Assembly (NCBI GenBank): GCA_024734495.1
Contig: JALMQS010000828.1
Span: forward strand, 2,715,101 to 2,779,100
Source of the DNA: Forficula auricularia
Lineage: Eukaryota; Arthropoda; Insecta; Dermaptera; Forficulidae
DNA: 64,000 nucleotides
Direction: 5' to 3'
The position numbers and the translations under genes were made by a program. Shown piece by piece: positions 1-11,779 of this stretch. Position 1 is the first letter of the stretch. Every line of letters begins with the position of its first letter. The notes under the pieces are model-generated. The model had not been told where the DNA came from and did no database searches. It worked only from the letters and a program-made list of their open reading frames with translations.

Positions 1-536
1 TCATTTTATTAAGAATTTGAAAATATATGTATTATTGGATATTGCTGAGTTTTTTTATTGTTTATTTCATCGATTAAAAAAGGGTTAAGGATCCTAGAAA
101 GTATTAGAAGCTCTTCTATGGCTAAAAGAGACTCGTCCAGAAATGGCGCAATCTCTTGTCGAGGCAATCTGCCTTGTTCTTTAATGAGTTTAAGAGATGA
201 TCACGCAAGTTGGCTTCTATAGGGCGGAAGGGTTGAAGGGGTGCTCAGCTCAGGGTGCTGCCCTTGTACCGCTTCCTTCTCAGCCAAGCCGTACAAGTGG
301 TTTCTTATTGACCTCCAGGTTCTCGGGCTTCAACAACAAAGCAAACCAAAAGTTTTCTAATTTTTTTTTTTAATTGTAAATAACTTTTAATACAGAATCG
401 ACCTGATATTTTTATATTTAAATATTCTCTCTAAATCATAAATAAATAAATACAAATCTCTTATATAAAACAATCTTAAAAAGTTTCAGATAATTAGGTT
501 GACCCTGATTGATGCAAATGACACAACATATACATA
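1..536. other. AT-rich stretch without a gene
   Basis: No coding frame or recognised repeat. Positions 112-345 are clearly richer in G+C than the surroundings and may be an old repeat remnant, but I could not assign it. Confidence 0.5.
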
Positions 537-544
537 TTATATAC

Positions 545-690
545 CGAGGGGTGAACCGCAATTGGAATTAGGTGTACACCGTCTTTGGAATTACTTTGGA
601 ATTCATTAGATAATCTATTGTCCTCTACTTGGAAATGAAAGTGGAAGTACAAGTAGGTGTACACGATTTTATGTTCGCGGTGCGCCCCTC
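545..690 (+). mobile_element. MITE-1 copy (hAT-like, CGAGGGGTGAACC termini)
   Basis: A 146-bp palindrome-like MITE whose left end is CGAGGGGTGAACCGC, with the subterminal motif AGGTGTACAC at both ends. Its right end is damaged (GCGCCCCTC) and runs straight into the poly(T) that is the tail of the LINE on the minus strand. Five other copies in this window have 8-bp target-site duplications, which points to the hAT superfamily. No duplication can be seen here because the right flank is lost. Confidence 0.75.
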
Positions 691-2185
691 TTTTTTTTTT
701 TTTTTTTTTAATGCAATCGAATGCAAGAAGGGGTGCACCAGTAAAGATGTAGCCCCTATGGATCTCGAAAGACCCTTGCATTACTGAAGAGAAGGGAAAG
801 TTGATTAAGTGAGAGGGTGTAGACGCAGGTGTCTATGCACCCTGGTTTTGAAGGTTTGAAGATCATAGGTGCTGGGAAAGATAGAGGCTGGGAGAGAGTT
901 CCAGTTCCTTGAAGTCATGGGGATATATGTATTCGCGAATGAAGTGGTCCGGCACTTTTCCAATTTGACAGCGAAAGAGTGTTGGGAGTCGGCAAAACGT
1001 GTGCTGCGTGCAAAGCATGCTTTGGGGGGAATTATTGATTTTATCTCGTCAGAGCACCTGCCGTGATAGTATCTATAGAAAAGGGAAAGGGCAGAGACAT
1101 CTCTTCGATGAGCTAGCGAGTCGAGGGAGTCGGTGAGGGTAGAATCGTCAATTAGCCTGACGGCTCGTTTCTGAATTGCATCAAGGGTAGCAAGAGAATA
1201 TTTTGGAGGCTCCTCTCCACAGATGAGAGCCGTATTCGAGACAGGGGCGGATTTGGGCCTTGTAGATGGTGAGAAGTTGTGGGGTTTGTAAAATCGCTTG
1301 GACCTGAATAAGAAGCCAATCTTCCTTGCTGCAGATTTCGCCACAGAGGAGATGTGTTCATTCCAAGACAGGTCAGATGCGACAGAGACGCCCAACATGG
1401 ATAGGCTGTCACACATTTTCAGGGTATTCGAATCGAAGTGAATATCAGGGAAATCTCTATTTTCGCGCCTAGAAATTAGACAACATTGAGTCTTATTTGA
1501 ATTAAAGTTAACTAAATTTTGAGAGCCCCATTTATTCAGTTTGTCTAAGTCGAGAGTAATTGAGGAGGCAATATTGATTCGATTATTTCGGAGAGAGGGT
1601 TTGCCGTGTAGAGTGCTATCGTCGGCGTAACAATGAGTGGGGTTTGCCGTTTGATCAATAAGGTCGTTTATATAAATAAGGAAGAGTGTGGAGGAGATTA
1701 CAGAGCCTTGGGGAACACCAGAGTTTGTGGAGAACGATTCAGATGATGTTCCATCCACCACAACTTTTATACTTCGGTTTGTCAGAAAGCTTTCTATCCA
1801 TTTGCGAAGTGTTGGTGTGAATCCAAAGGCTGGTAGTTTGGCAAGAAGATTTTTGTGCCAAACCTGGTCAAAAGCTTTGGAGATATCAAGGGCTACAGCG
1901 AGGGTTTCTTTTCCGGCCTCTAGAGTATTGTTCAGGGTGTGGGTGACATAGGTTAAGATGTCGCCTGTGGAACGATTTTGTCTGAATCCATATTGTCTAT
2001 CGTGAATTAATTTATTGTTTTCTAAGTGATGAATCGACGTGTTGGTTTAGTGACTAATTCCATTAATTTGGAAAGAACAGAGGTGATCGGGATAGGCCTG
2101 TAATTAGAGATTTGCGACGTGTCTCCTTTTTTAGGAATAGGTGTGACTCTGGCTATTTTCCAGCTTTTGTGAATATGCCCGACTC
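691..2185 (-). mobile_element. Jockey/CR1-like non-LTR retrotransposon, 5'-truncated copy 1
   Basis: A minus-strand LINE with a poly(A) tail, seen as T at 691-709. The 3' half of a reverse transcriptase ORF is followed by a short 3' UTR. Aligned by eye to the plus-strand copy at 2290-4415, it runs to the same tail sequence, so both belong to one family. The 5' end stops near 2185, within the reverse-transcriptase region, so the endonuclease and any ORF1 are missing. It lies head to head with copy 2 across about 100 bp of another repeat. Confidence 0.85.
805..2183 (-). pseudogene. LINE reverse transcriptase, C-terminal part (broken)
   Basis: This would copy element RNA into DNA by target-primed reverse transcription. 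Reading from 2183 down, the frame encodes a DISKAFDQVW motif, a VPQGSVIS motif and the catalytic YADD box at 1618-1629. A thumb-like and C-terminal region typical of jockey/CR1 elements follows, with RRDVSALSLFYRYYHG and then SRNWNSLP near the end. A 318-residue open frame covers 805-1761. The frame is shifted between about 1210 and 1300 and then restored, judged against copy 2, so the stretch after RFYKP reads out of frame. More breaks lie upstream near 2040. The endonuclease domain is absent. This is a dead copy. Confidence 0.85.
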
Positions 2186-2192
2186 GTAAGAG

Positions 2193-2290
2193 AGTTATAT
2201 TCCAAATATAAATATGTAGGTATATATATAATTTAATTGTTTGAGACTATAGTTTCAAACGTTTGACCCTCGTCATCAGTCTTTTTAATT
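2193..2290 (-). mobile_element. Foldback family A fragment with hammerhead-like core
   Basis: Fragment of the GAGTAGCAGAG foldback family, in the spacer between the two LINE copies. On the minus strand it carries a CUGAUGA box, a stem written GAGGGU against ACGUUU (partly mispaired), a GAAAC box and the ACUAUAGU block. The position corresponds to the internal core of longer copies such as 48252-48880. Confidence 0.7.
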
Positions 2291-2393
2291 CGCTTCACTT
2301 GCCCCTATCTTATCCAAGCTATTCCAACTCTCTACGAATCGGGCATATTCCCTAAAAAAGCTGAAAATAGCCAGGGTCGTACCTATTCCTAAA

Positions 2394-2979
2394 CTGCAAC
2401 GGATCGTTGCTAAACTTTATCCAAATTCATTTGAAATATTAATATGTTCTAGAGTAAAGTACTTTAAAATATAATTTTACTAAAAACTTTATTTAACCTT
2501 TTTTGTGGTCCCCAAGGTACTTAATTAGGATATTAAATTTCATCAAAATTGGTTAAGTCATTTTCAAGATATTTAGAAAAAACTAAAAAAGTACTGAAAT
2601 AAAGTACTAATGTTTGTGGACCGATATGTACCAAAAACTAATCAGCGCTTCATTTTGTTAAAAGAATGCTAGGTTTTTAATTTCATTTCAATCGGTGCAA
2701 CGGTGTGGAAAAAATCGTGGGCCAAAAAACGATAACATACATACATCCATCCATCCGCACGCACTAAATGAAAAAATCGCACTTTTTGGCCTCTCGACGA
2801 GACCCCTTGTAATTTTTGGCAAAACCGTCACGTGCTAAAATTCAACCTAATTGAATACTACAATTTGTGACTTTAATTGAGTCCATGGGTTCCGTAGTTT
2901 TTACCTGAGGACCCTTTGAAGCCACGCTTGCCCCGAGAGCGATTACAATACTTTACCCATGCTTTGCATTGGATAAAGT
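2394..2979. mobile_element. Unclassified 586-bp insertion in LINE copy 2
   Basis: It interrupts the LINE between two parts that are contiguous in copy 1 (an A-run before GGAGACAC), so both edges are well defined. Near the ends it has inverted ACTTTATCCA and TGGATAAAGT, plus a small hairpin GCAACGGATCGTTGC at the left edge. No coding potential. Only two or three A residues could be a target duplication. The superfamily is unknown. A Helitron-like reading on the minus strand (hairpin then TTTAG) is possible but weak. Confidence 0.65.
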
Positions 2980-2984
2980 AAAAA

Positions 2985-4300
2985 GGAGACACTTCACAAA
3001 TTCCTAATTACAGCCTATCTCGATCACATCTGTTCTTTCCAAATAATGGAATTATCATAAACCAACACGTCCTTCATCACTTAGAACAATAAATTAATTC
3101 ACGATAGGCAATATGATTCAGACAAAATCGTTCCACAGGCGACATTCCTTAACTCCATGTCACCCACACCTGGAACAATACTCTAGAGGCCGAAAAAGAA
3201 ACCTTCGCTGTAGCCCTTGATATCTCCAGCGCTTTTGACCAGGTTTGGCACAAAAATCTTCTTGCCAAACTGCCAGCCTTCGATTCACACCAACTCTTCG
3301 CAAATGGATAGAAAGCTTTCTGACAAACCGAAGTATAAAAGTTGTGGTGGATGGAACATCATCTGAATCGTTCTCCACAAACTCTGGTAAAAGCTCCCCA
3401 AGGCTCCGTAATCTCCTCCACACTCTTCCTAATGTATATAAACGACCTTATTGATCAAACGGCAAACCCCACTCATTGTTACGCCGACGATAGCACTCTA
3501 CACGGCAAATTCCCCTCACTCCCGAACAATCGAATCAATGTTGCCTCCTCTAATGGCTCTCGACCTAGACAAAACTGAATAAATGGGGCTCACAAAATTT
3601 AGTTAACTTCAATTCAAACAAGACTCAATGTTGTCTAATTTCTAGGCGCGAAAATAAAGATTTCCCTGATATTCTCTTCGATTCGAATACCCTAAAAATG
3701 TGTGACAGCCTATCCATGCTGGGCGTCTCTGTCGCATCTGACCTGTCTTGGAATGAACACATCTCCTCTGTGGCGAAATCTGCAGCAAGGAAGATTGGCT
3801 TCTTATTCAGGTCCAAGCGATTTTACAAACCCCCACAACTTCTCACCATCTACAAGGCCCAAATCCGCCCCTGTCTCGAATACGGCTCTCATCTGTGGAG
3901 AGGGGCCTCAAAAATACTCTCTTGCTACCCTGGATGCAATTCAGAAACGAGCCGTCAGGCTAATTGACGATTCTACCCTCACCGACTCCCTCGACTCGCT
4001 GGCTCATCGAAGAGATGTCTCTGCCCTTTCCCTTTTCTATAGATACTATCACGGCAGGTGCTCTGATGAGATAAAATCAATAATTCCCCCAAAGCATGCT
4101 TTGCACGTAGCACGCGTTTTGCCGACTCCCAACACTCTTTCGCGGTTAAATTAGAAAAGTGCCGGACCACTTCATTCGCCAATACATATATCCCCATGAC
4201 TTCAAGGAACTGGAACTCTCTTCCAGCCTCTATCTTTCCCAGCACCTATAATCTTCAAACCTTTCAAAACCGGAGTGCATAGACACCTACGTCTACACCC
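2985..4300 (+). pseudogene. LINE reverse transcriptase (broken), copy 2
   Basis: The reading moves between frames: a DISSAFDQVW motif near 3220-3250, VVVDGTSSESF near 3335, YINDLIDQ and the CYADDS catalytic region near 3440-3500, then the C-terminal RRDVSALSLFYRYYHG segment near 4005-4060. At least five frameshifts split it into short frames at 3245-3454, 3342-3578, 3698-3967 and 3702-4154. It is non-functional. The alignment with copy 1 is what shows both are descended from one intact ORF. Confidence 0.85.
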
Positions 4301-4440
4301 TCTCACTTAATCAACTTTCCTTCTCTTCGGTAATGCAAGGGTCTTTCGAGATCCATAGGGGCTGCATCTTTACTGGTGCACCCCTTCTTGCATTCGATTG
4401 CATTAAAAAAAAAAACGGAAATTCGTTAGCAGACTCAAAT

Positions 4441-4665
4441 ATTTCTAATTAAAAAAACTGATGATGGAGGTCAAACCTTTGAAACTATATTCAAAAATAA
4501 ATAAATTATCTACATATATACCTACATATTTATTATTTATATTCCGAATATATATGTATGTGTTTATTTGCACCAAGCAGAAGACAACCTCATTGATTTC
4601 TCTTCATGAATCAACAACTCTGCTACTCAAACAAATCTTTTTACTTAAAATGTTTATTCATAATC
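4441..4665 (+). mobile_element. Foldback family A half-copy with hammerhead-like core
   Basis: Right half of the family, directly after the LINE tail. It reads: the core (CUGAUGA at 4458-4464, stem GGAGGU/ACCUUU, GAAAC at 4481), an AT-rich spacer, then the terminal block ending in CAACTCTGCTACTC, which is the reverse complement of the family end GAGTAGCAGAGTTG. Confidence 0.75.
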
Positions 4666-4699
4666 CAAACGTTTCGGAAGAATATTTTCCTATATGAAT

Positions 4700-5904
4700 G
4701 CAATTTTTACAAGGAAAAAAATTGCTTTAAGAAATAAAAAAAATTCGAACCCTTTTTATTTCTTTTTTAAAAATTCCATTAATAAAGGGAGGAATTCACT
4801 AAACGATTAGATTGCGTATAAACATTTTAAGATTGTTTTATATAAAATATTTATATTTATAAAAACAATCAATAAAATTTCTTAAAACAAAAATTCGATA
4901 AAAAATAAAGGCTTAAACTTACCACTTACCATACATACTAGTATATACCCCTTTAATTTATTTTTACAACTAGATATATTATTATGTAATCAGTCAATAA
5001 AAATTATTTTATGCTTAGTTTTTTTCGAAATAATATAGAAATGGTTAAAAATAAGAAAATCAAAAAATCTAAGTAGCTCTTAATTGCAATAAAAAACCGA
5101 AACATTTTTACTATATTTTTTATAGGCTTCAGCACAATTATTTCGCATATTTTTTTATCAAAATTGTTTCGCCATTTTTGAAATATTTTATTAAGCAAAA
5201 ATAATTTTTTAGCATAAATACAATATTTACTCTCCCATACTATTAAGTTTGGAAAAGTAAAAAAAATAAATTATTTTCACTCTTACATAATGAATGAACA
5301 TAGTGTAAATTAGAATAACCCGTTTAGAAAATTAAATGAATTCTCTCTTAAGAAGCATAAGTTTTAGATGTCCCCCCCCAGAGGCAGACCCTATCTATCT
5401 GTTATTTAAATTTCGAGCCAAAAACTAAAGTTGAGTAAACAGCAAACATGAAAAATACATTAAAGAACCCCCCTTCTCAGAACTAAGTTCTGGCTATTCC
5501 ACTGGTATACATATTACATATGCTTTACAAAAATTTCTAAACAATCACAGCTAGATTTTAAGTGTGAAAAGAGCCTTATTATTTTATTAGAAAGCCATAA
5601 ATTCACCATTTTTTTAGTTGAAACAGACACCTTTTTCCTTAGGGTTAGTTAAGTTGTATAAATTTCTGTATGTTTAGTTGACTATCCCTAAGGGGCTTCT
5701 ATAATATTTATGGAAATTTTTACAATGATCGAATATACTTTGATTTAATTAATACTAACTAGAGATGAATACTTTTTAATTAATTTCTTTTTCCTAACTA
5801 AAAAAATTAAAACCTTAAAATATTAACATTAAAGAAAAAAGTAAAAATCATTTAAATTTTTAGATTATCTAATTAAATTAATAGTGAAATATTAATAATT
5901 GAAA
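4700..5904. other. AT-rich stretch without a gene
   Basis: Long A- and T-rich tracts. A C-run lies at 5372-5379. No open frame over about 64 codons and no recognised repeat. Confidence 0.5.
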
Positions 5905-6225
5905 AGATGTTGATTCATAAAGAGAGAACATTGAGTTGTTATCTGCTTGATGCAAATAAACCCATATATATTTATTTGATATATACTATAGGTATTCTTT
6001 TGATAAGCGCTCTTACGACGAAGCGAATTTTCCTTAGATACATCCTTGCTATTTGAACTCATGAGAAATAACAGAAAATAGTTCTAATTAAAAAGACTGA
6101 TGATGAAGGCCAAACCTTGTATAACAAATAAATTATATATATTTATATTCGTTATATATTTGTATGTTTCTTTACATCAAGCAGATAACAACCTCATTGA
6201 TTTCTCTTTATGAATAAATATCAAT
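5905..6225. mobile_element. Foldback family A, short copy with both arms
   Basis: The left arm (TGATTCATAAAGAGAGAAC then TGCTTGATGCAAATAAA) and the right arm (TGCATCAAG-type block ending at TTTATGAATAA) are inverted. The core on the plus strand at 6107 keeps CUGAUGA and a stem AAGG/CCUU but has lost the GAAAC box, so any ribozyme here is dead. Confidence 0.7.
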
Positions 6226-6229
6226 ATTC

Positions 6230-7640
6230 CATCATTTAGCAAGTTATTTTAATTTTAAATAAAACATTTCACAGTAAAATCGGCTGAGTTTCTAGTCTCT
6301 ACCTCTGTCGCTTTCCACGGTAAGTCCTACGGTCCCTATTTACAAATTTAACCGCCTATATTCTGTTTCTAACACTTATTACTTTATTTATCCAAACACA
6401 CACACATAGACACAAAACCACATTGATTTTGGGATAATAACCCGAATTAAATAAATATCAAAAATAAATAAATATTTAAAAATTTCATTTTTCATATGAA
6501 CATTTGTTAGATATTAAGTTTTGAACTAGAAAATTAGATTTACATAAGAATACACATTTCAGTTTCGCGGTTGTTTTTCGAATTTTTATAGGGCGAATAA
6601 TATAAAAGTGTGAGTTACACTTCTTCATAGGTGTGTTTAGGACTTGGATAAGTACATAATAGATTAGAATCCTTATTTAAATCTAATTTGAGAATTTTTT
6701 GCTGTTTTATCATGAGTTATTGCATAATATTTTTCAAAAATATCTCCTCTCCTACCGTACTTAATATTATTATTTAAGATATATTTAAAACAAAATTAAA
6801 AAATAAATTGTAAATATTCATATACTTATATTCTAAAAGAATGTCCTCACCCCGAATTGAACTAAGCACACAAGCTACTAATTATCCGCGAAAACCCAAA
6901 AAAATATTGTTAAAATATTTATAAAAAATATACATTTTTGAAAGTAAATGAGAATGAGAAATAATGAGAAAACGATATATATACATATATTACAAATTAC
7001 TTGAGATAATCAAAATCGTTCTTATTTATCGGTTAATAGGAGAGAACAAACGTATTTGAAGAATTTTTTCATATTTTTAAATTAAGTAAGTAATTTGAAC
7101 AACCCAATATATACAAAAATAATATAAATACACCTTCTATAATATTATTTTAAAGTAAATTAAATTTTTAAAATTGCCTCTAATTCGACTTAAATGATTT
7201 TTAATCAGATATCTCACACTTCATGATACATTAATTAATTTGCACTAAGAACTACCACCTGAAAGTTGGCTTAATAAAAAAAAATGTATATTTATTTTCG
7301 ACATCACAAAATATTCGAATATTTTCCAAAGAATCACCTATTTAATACGATTTTTGATTTTGGTGAAATGAAATAAATAATAATAAATATAACTTCTAAT
7401 TTTTAAGTTTCTGTCTTATTTAGTTTAAGAACTACACTGCTCTGAAGAAGGATAGACAGTCAGACATTGTATTGACGCTAATAGGGATGCATTTTACGTT
7501 TATAAAGAACTCTTACGACCCTTTATAAATAATACATTTTACGCTTGATAACATCTCATTTTCCTAATATTTCACAAACATCGTCATGTTTTTTAAGAGA
7601 ATCCTTTCCAACCAGGCAAAACAAATAAATTGTGTTCCAA
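6230..7640. other. AT-rich stretch without a gene
   Basis: No gene. It contains one short dispersed repeat (7229-7284, listed separately) and AT-rich low-complexity DNA. Confidence 0.5.
7229..7284 (+). repeat. Short dispersed repeat with A-tail, copy 1
   Basis: About 55 bp containing ACTACCACCTGAAAGTTGGC and ending in TTAATA plus an A-run. The same block recurs at 17885-17944 with about three differences. The A-tail suggests the 3' end of an unrecognised SINE or LINE. Confidence 0.6.
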
Positions 7641-7682
7641 CGTTGTTGAGAAAATGGCTTTTTGGCTCAGATCTTTCGAGAT

Positions 7683-7900
7683 CAGGGCTGGCCAAGTCGT
7701 GGATTTACAAACAGTAGTCGCGCGTTGGCAACGACGATGAATCCACGGCGTCTTTGCCACGTGATCAAGTCTGGCTGTTTTTTTAATTTATACTTATCTT
7801 ATTTGTTGACTTTCAAATTTTTATTTACTTTCCATTTTTTGGACAGTTTCAAATGCGTTATTTGTGCAATATTACGTGTAAACGTGTATGTTTGACCATC
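7683..7900 (+). mobile_element. hAT-like terminal fragment (CAGGGCTGG)
   Basis: It starts with CAGGGCTGGCCAAG, close to the CAGGGCTGTCC termini at 26296 and 26957. Inside, GTGGATT and AATCCAC form an inverted pair about 50 bp apart. The right end was not found. Confidence 0.45.
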
Positions 7901-8204
7901 CATATGTATATGATAGGACTGAGCCACTTATATATTTTTTAAAAATATTAGTTAACAACTAATTATTACACTAAAAGGTTACCTGCCTAAAAAAATATTC
8001 TTCAAGTAAAAAATATAAATAGTATAAAAAGGTGTTTGTGAAAAAATTTAATATTTTCGCAATTCACAAATACGGAACATTTCGATTTTTCAAATCATTC
8101 AATATGATATCAGTCCTCCAAAATGTTTTTAATCTCTACAGTGTATTTTTTAAAATGAAGAATAATTTTTATTTTCTAATGTTGCTAAATTATCTAGACA
8201 CACG

Positions 8205-8800
8205 GCAGTGTGTCAGCCAAGTTCGAAAAAACGGGCGACGCACGGGCCTTGTGTATATTTACACGAACCATTTCAAGCTACTTTCGACCTCCCCATAACT
8301 TAAAAACTATTAGACTTATACACTTGAAATTTCGCATGCCTAATAAGACCCATTAGAACACCTAGAATCCCAAATTTCATGAATAAATCTATTATAGTTA
8401 TTGAGTTATTAAGCTCTGAAAAGTGTCATGTTAACACTGACTCACTGTCTGACTGACTGACTGACTGACATATCAAAAACCTAAAGTACTTTCGCTGATC
8501 CTAGAATACTGAAATTTGGGATACTAGTAGAGTTTGGGCTACAATTAAAGGAAAAAATCGAAAAAGTAAAAATTTTCCTTTTTCAGGACCTAAAATGAAG
8601 GGGTGAAATGTATAATAGGCTTAATTAAAATATAGTGAAAATAAAATTAAGCTAAAATTCTGAAATTTGGCATTCTGGTAAAGCTTGGAACATTAATAAA
8701 GGAGAAAATTGAAAAACCAAAACTTTCCCTTCTTCGGGGTCCCAATTGAAAGAGTGAAATTTATGAAAAACCGACTGGGTTTTTAACAGATATTTTATGA
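8205..8800. repeat. Dispersed repeat R (ACACGAACCATTTC), copy 1
   Basis: Shares its order of motifs with 44345-45545: a GC-richer head (GGGCGACGCACGGGCC), TTTACACGAACCATTTC, a long AT-rich body, and a GACT tandem at about 8447-8468 followed by ATCAAAACCT-like sequence. No coding frame. The class is unknown. Confidence 0.55.
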
Positions 8801-8879
8801 GAAAAATTTAAAAATTATTAATATAAATGTTTAAATGTAATTATTTAGATAAAGTAAAGGATAAAACTTTTCAAAAATT

Positions 8880-9402
8880 AATGATATCTGACCTAAAACA
8901 TAAATGTTAAAAAGGGGCGAAGTTCTGTACAAACGGCTTACCCGACAAAAGTGTTGAGATCTAAATGGGTACCAAGTTCCATAGCAGTTCGTTAAACCAT
9001 AGCTATACGAATATACAACGTTCTTCAATTGATTTAAAAGAAAATTTGTTACGTTCTTTGATAGTGAATTTAAAACTTGGCATGTTTAATATGCAACTAA
9101 ATTGATTGCAGTATAAAATAGAACTAGCAAAGCTAATTTTTAACCTTCTATTATATTAAATATCATCACGTTGAACGTAAGTTATTGACTATTATAACTT
9201 GCCAATTATAAATTTAATATCAAAGAACGTAACAAATTTTCTTTTAAATCAATTGAAGAACGTTGTACATTCGTATAGCTATGATTTAAGCAACTGCTAC
9301 GGAATTTGGTATCAGTTTAGATCTCAAATCTTTTGTCGGCGAAGCCGTTTGTACTGAACTTGGCCCCTTTTTCACATTTATGTTTTTGGTCAGATTATTG
9401 TC
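8880..9402. mobile_element. Foldback repeat with about 165-bp arms
   Basis: The left arm (about 8880-9060) and right arm (about 9230-9402) are reverse complements with scattered differences, for example GAACGTTGTA against TACAACGTTC. About 170 bp of AT-rich loop separates them. No ORF and no clear target duplication. Confidence 0.75.
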
Positions 9403-9404
9403 CA

Positions 9405-11510
9405 AAAACTGAATCTCGGTCGACCTCAATCGATAGTAGGGGGTATAGTATGTTTTTTTTCTAGGGTATAGTATGTTATTTAAAGGGCAATGAAAGCACA
9501 ATAATAAGTTTAGCTGTTGCATTTTTATTGGAAATAAATTAACGGATTTATAGGGATGCTTATGATATAAATTAAAGCTTAAGATTTAAATTAAACTATT
9601 AATTATTATTAAAAATTTTAGGCACCTACGCTATTATATTTAAAACCTACATATTAAGGTTTTCTTTTTTTTAGAAGATTTGACCTACACAAAATGAATA
9701 TTGATTTGTAAATATAAATTCGATAACTTGTTTAATTTCTCTATTATCCATTTAATGTATATATGAATACTTAATAACAATATTGATTACTCTATTAAAT
9801 TCATATTTAATATAATTGATTGCTAAGTAGGTTTCTATGGTTAATACTAGGTTCTTGATTTCAATAAATAAAAACAAAAAATATAAATTTAAATTTACCT
9901 TGTTTTGTAATATGATTTTCTATTTATGCACTTTTAGATATTAACAAATTACACTTAATTAATATTTTGCATAAATTTAATTAGAGGTTGTTGTTTTAAG
10001 TTGCTTTTAATTGGAATATGTAATTCGTGCTAAAAACTTCTATCACTTTGTACTTGAACGATTTTGATCTTCCCCTATGGAAGGCCAGAATGGGTGTCAC
10101 TTTAATCTATTTTTAATAGTGTAATTTAGAACGTTGACATCACGTGTCGCCGATCTAAACCTTTAGATACGGACACCCATTAATAACTTTTATTGTTTAA
10201 TTTGTTTAATTTTATCCTCATTACTTTGGAATTTTTGAAATCCCCCCCCCCCTTTTTTTTTAAATAACAAATAAATAAATCACTTAATTTCGATCACTTA
10301 GCCTGATTTTTAAGTGGTTTATAGCTATTAAACCCGATTTAAAATATTTAATTAAAAAACAACCTCTCAGCCTCGTTGAATGATCTAGTTCTCTCGTAAG
10401 ATCTCAAAACACATACCTTAGTCTGTCGCTGACCTTACTGGAACTGGTAAATCTCGAACATCCTGTTGACTATTACAAACTTACTATATATTCAGTATAA
10501 CTGAACATGTCAGACTTGTCTATACACTATACAACAAGTATATCAGAGCTATCGTTCAAACCTGAATTCAACTGTTAGACAGTTTTTTTAGATTCAACAA
10601 ATTCTGCTAATTCCTCTTCTCTTTTTTTTATTTTTCAAATAAAAATATCATTTTTATTTATTTATTTATTTTTTGAACGCACCCAATAAAATAATTTAAA
10701 AAGTTTAAGATCGATTTATCATTACTTCTCGAACATTTACGATTACAGAAATAAGAGGATGCAAACTTTTATTAATAGATTAAATCATTATAAGGCTCTA
10801 GAAATTAAGATATGTAATTATTTAAAATACAAGTAAATTAATAATACCAATTAATTAAATCAAATTGACTGCTGAAGATTAGGCATCGGCACTCTGAACC
10901 GAGGTCATCTTGATATCCCAATTTTCTGGATGAAATAAAAATAATAACAAAAGTTATATTCGGATTAAATCTTCATTAATAGATAATAATCGAATTTTAT
11001 ATTTGGATACGGAAATTCCCGATACACCCATTTTTATAGGTCCTGTAAATTTTAGATTACTGGATCCAAACCGGTGATTTTTGGACCACATGTAATTTAT
11101 GAGAATCTTGAAAGATGTCCACGTTAAGTACAAATTCTAAGTATATAAGTAAACTACTGTGCGGCAACACTCATATTGATTTTAAGTTTTAACCATAAAT
11201 AATTCATTTATATTTATATCATTTTAATGATTGTTTTATTTTTTATTTTATTAACAATTTATCTATTAAAAGATTAGTTTTGATCAAGATCACTTAAGAG
11301 TTTCACAACAGGGCAACGAATTCAAGCTCAAAAATCCCACAAAAAATATTGAGAAATTCATGATATAATTTTATTTTTTTCACTAACAAGTTTTTCATAC
11401 ATAAATAATTAATTAATAATACATAGACCTACCAAAAAAGTATTGCGATAATTTGTGATTTTAATAAAACAGTAATAATAAATATATTCTTACAAAACAA
11501 AATATATTTT
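9405..11510. other. AT-rich stretch without a gene
   Basis: No gene recognised. A C-run followed by a T-run occurs at about 10243-10262. Otherwise unique-looking AT-rich DNA. Confidence 0.5.
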
Positions 11511-11543
11511 TGTTCAGTTGACTAAACTGTCATTAGGAGAGTT

Positions 11544-11771
11544 TTAGTTGATGGAGGGGGTCCCCACTTTTAGTGGTCCGTAGGTTTGTGAGGATTCTTT
11601 TAGAACATTATTTGGAACGAGCTTTTCGTGCGTGCCTTCGGCACGCCCTCGAAGCTCAGCCCTCCGGGCAGCGTCTCGGTCAAAAAATTTTATTCCTCTT
11701 AAAAAACCACACTCCAAATGTATACCTGTAAACTCCCGAAAATACATAGTCTCTAAAAAGTTTCGCCTCAT
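11544..11771 (-). other. GC-richer island with a 75-codon open frame, unrecognised
   Basis: The stretch 11600-11690 is distinctly G+C-rich and holds a hairpin GTGCCTTCGGCAC. A minus-strand frame of 75 codons spans it, but the protein (charged, DRDAARRAELRGRAEG in the middle) matches no family I recognise. It could be a decayed repeat. I would not call it a gene. Confidence 0.3.
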
Positions 11772-11779
11772 TTTCGTCC

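Larger units (their letters stand above)
2290..4415 (+). mobile_element. Jockey/CR1-like non-LTR retrotransposon, copy 2 (interrupted)
   Basis: Plus-strand sister of the minus-strand LINE at 691-2185, with matching coding region and 3' UTR and a poly(A) tail at 4405-4415. It extends about 100 bp further 5' than copy 1. A 0.59-kb unrelated insertion at about 2394-2979 splits it inside an A-run. The outer flanks on both sides are pieces of foldback family A, so this LINE may have landed inside such an element. Confidence 0.85.

Noticed and set aside
2190..2200. TTATATTC as the lost target duplication partner of the MITE at 545
   Set aside because: Six of eight bases agree, but the same word is part of family A sequence at that place.
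8447..8468. GACT tandem as a CRISPR- or satellite-like array
   Set aside because: Only five or six units, and part of a dispersed repeat that has a similar tandem in its other copy.
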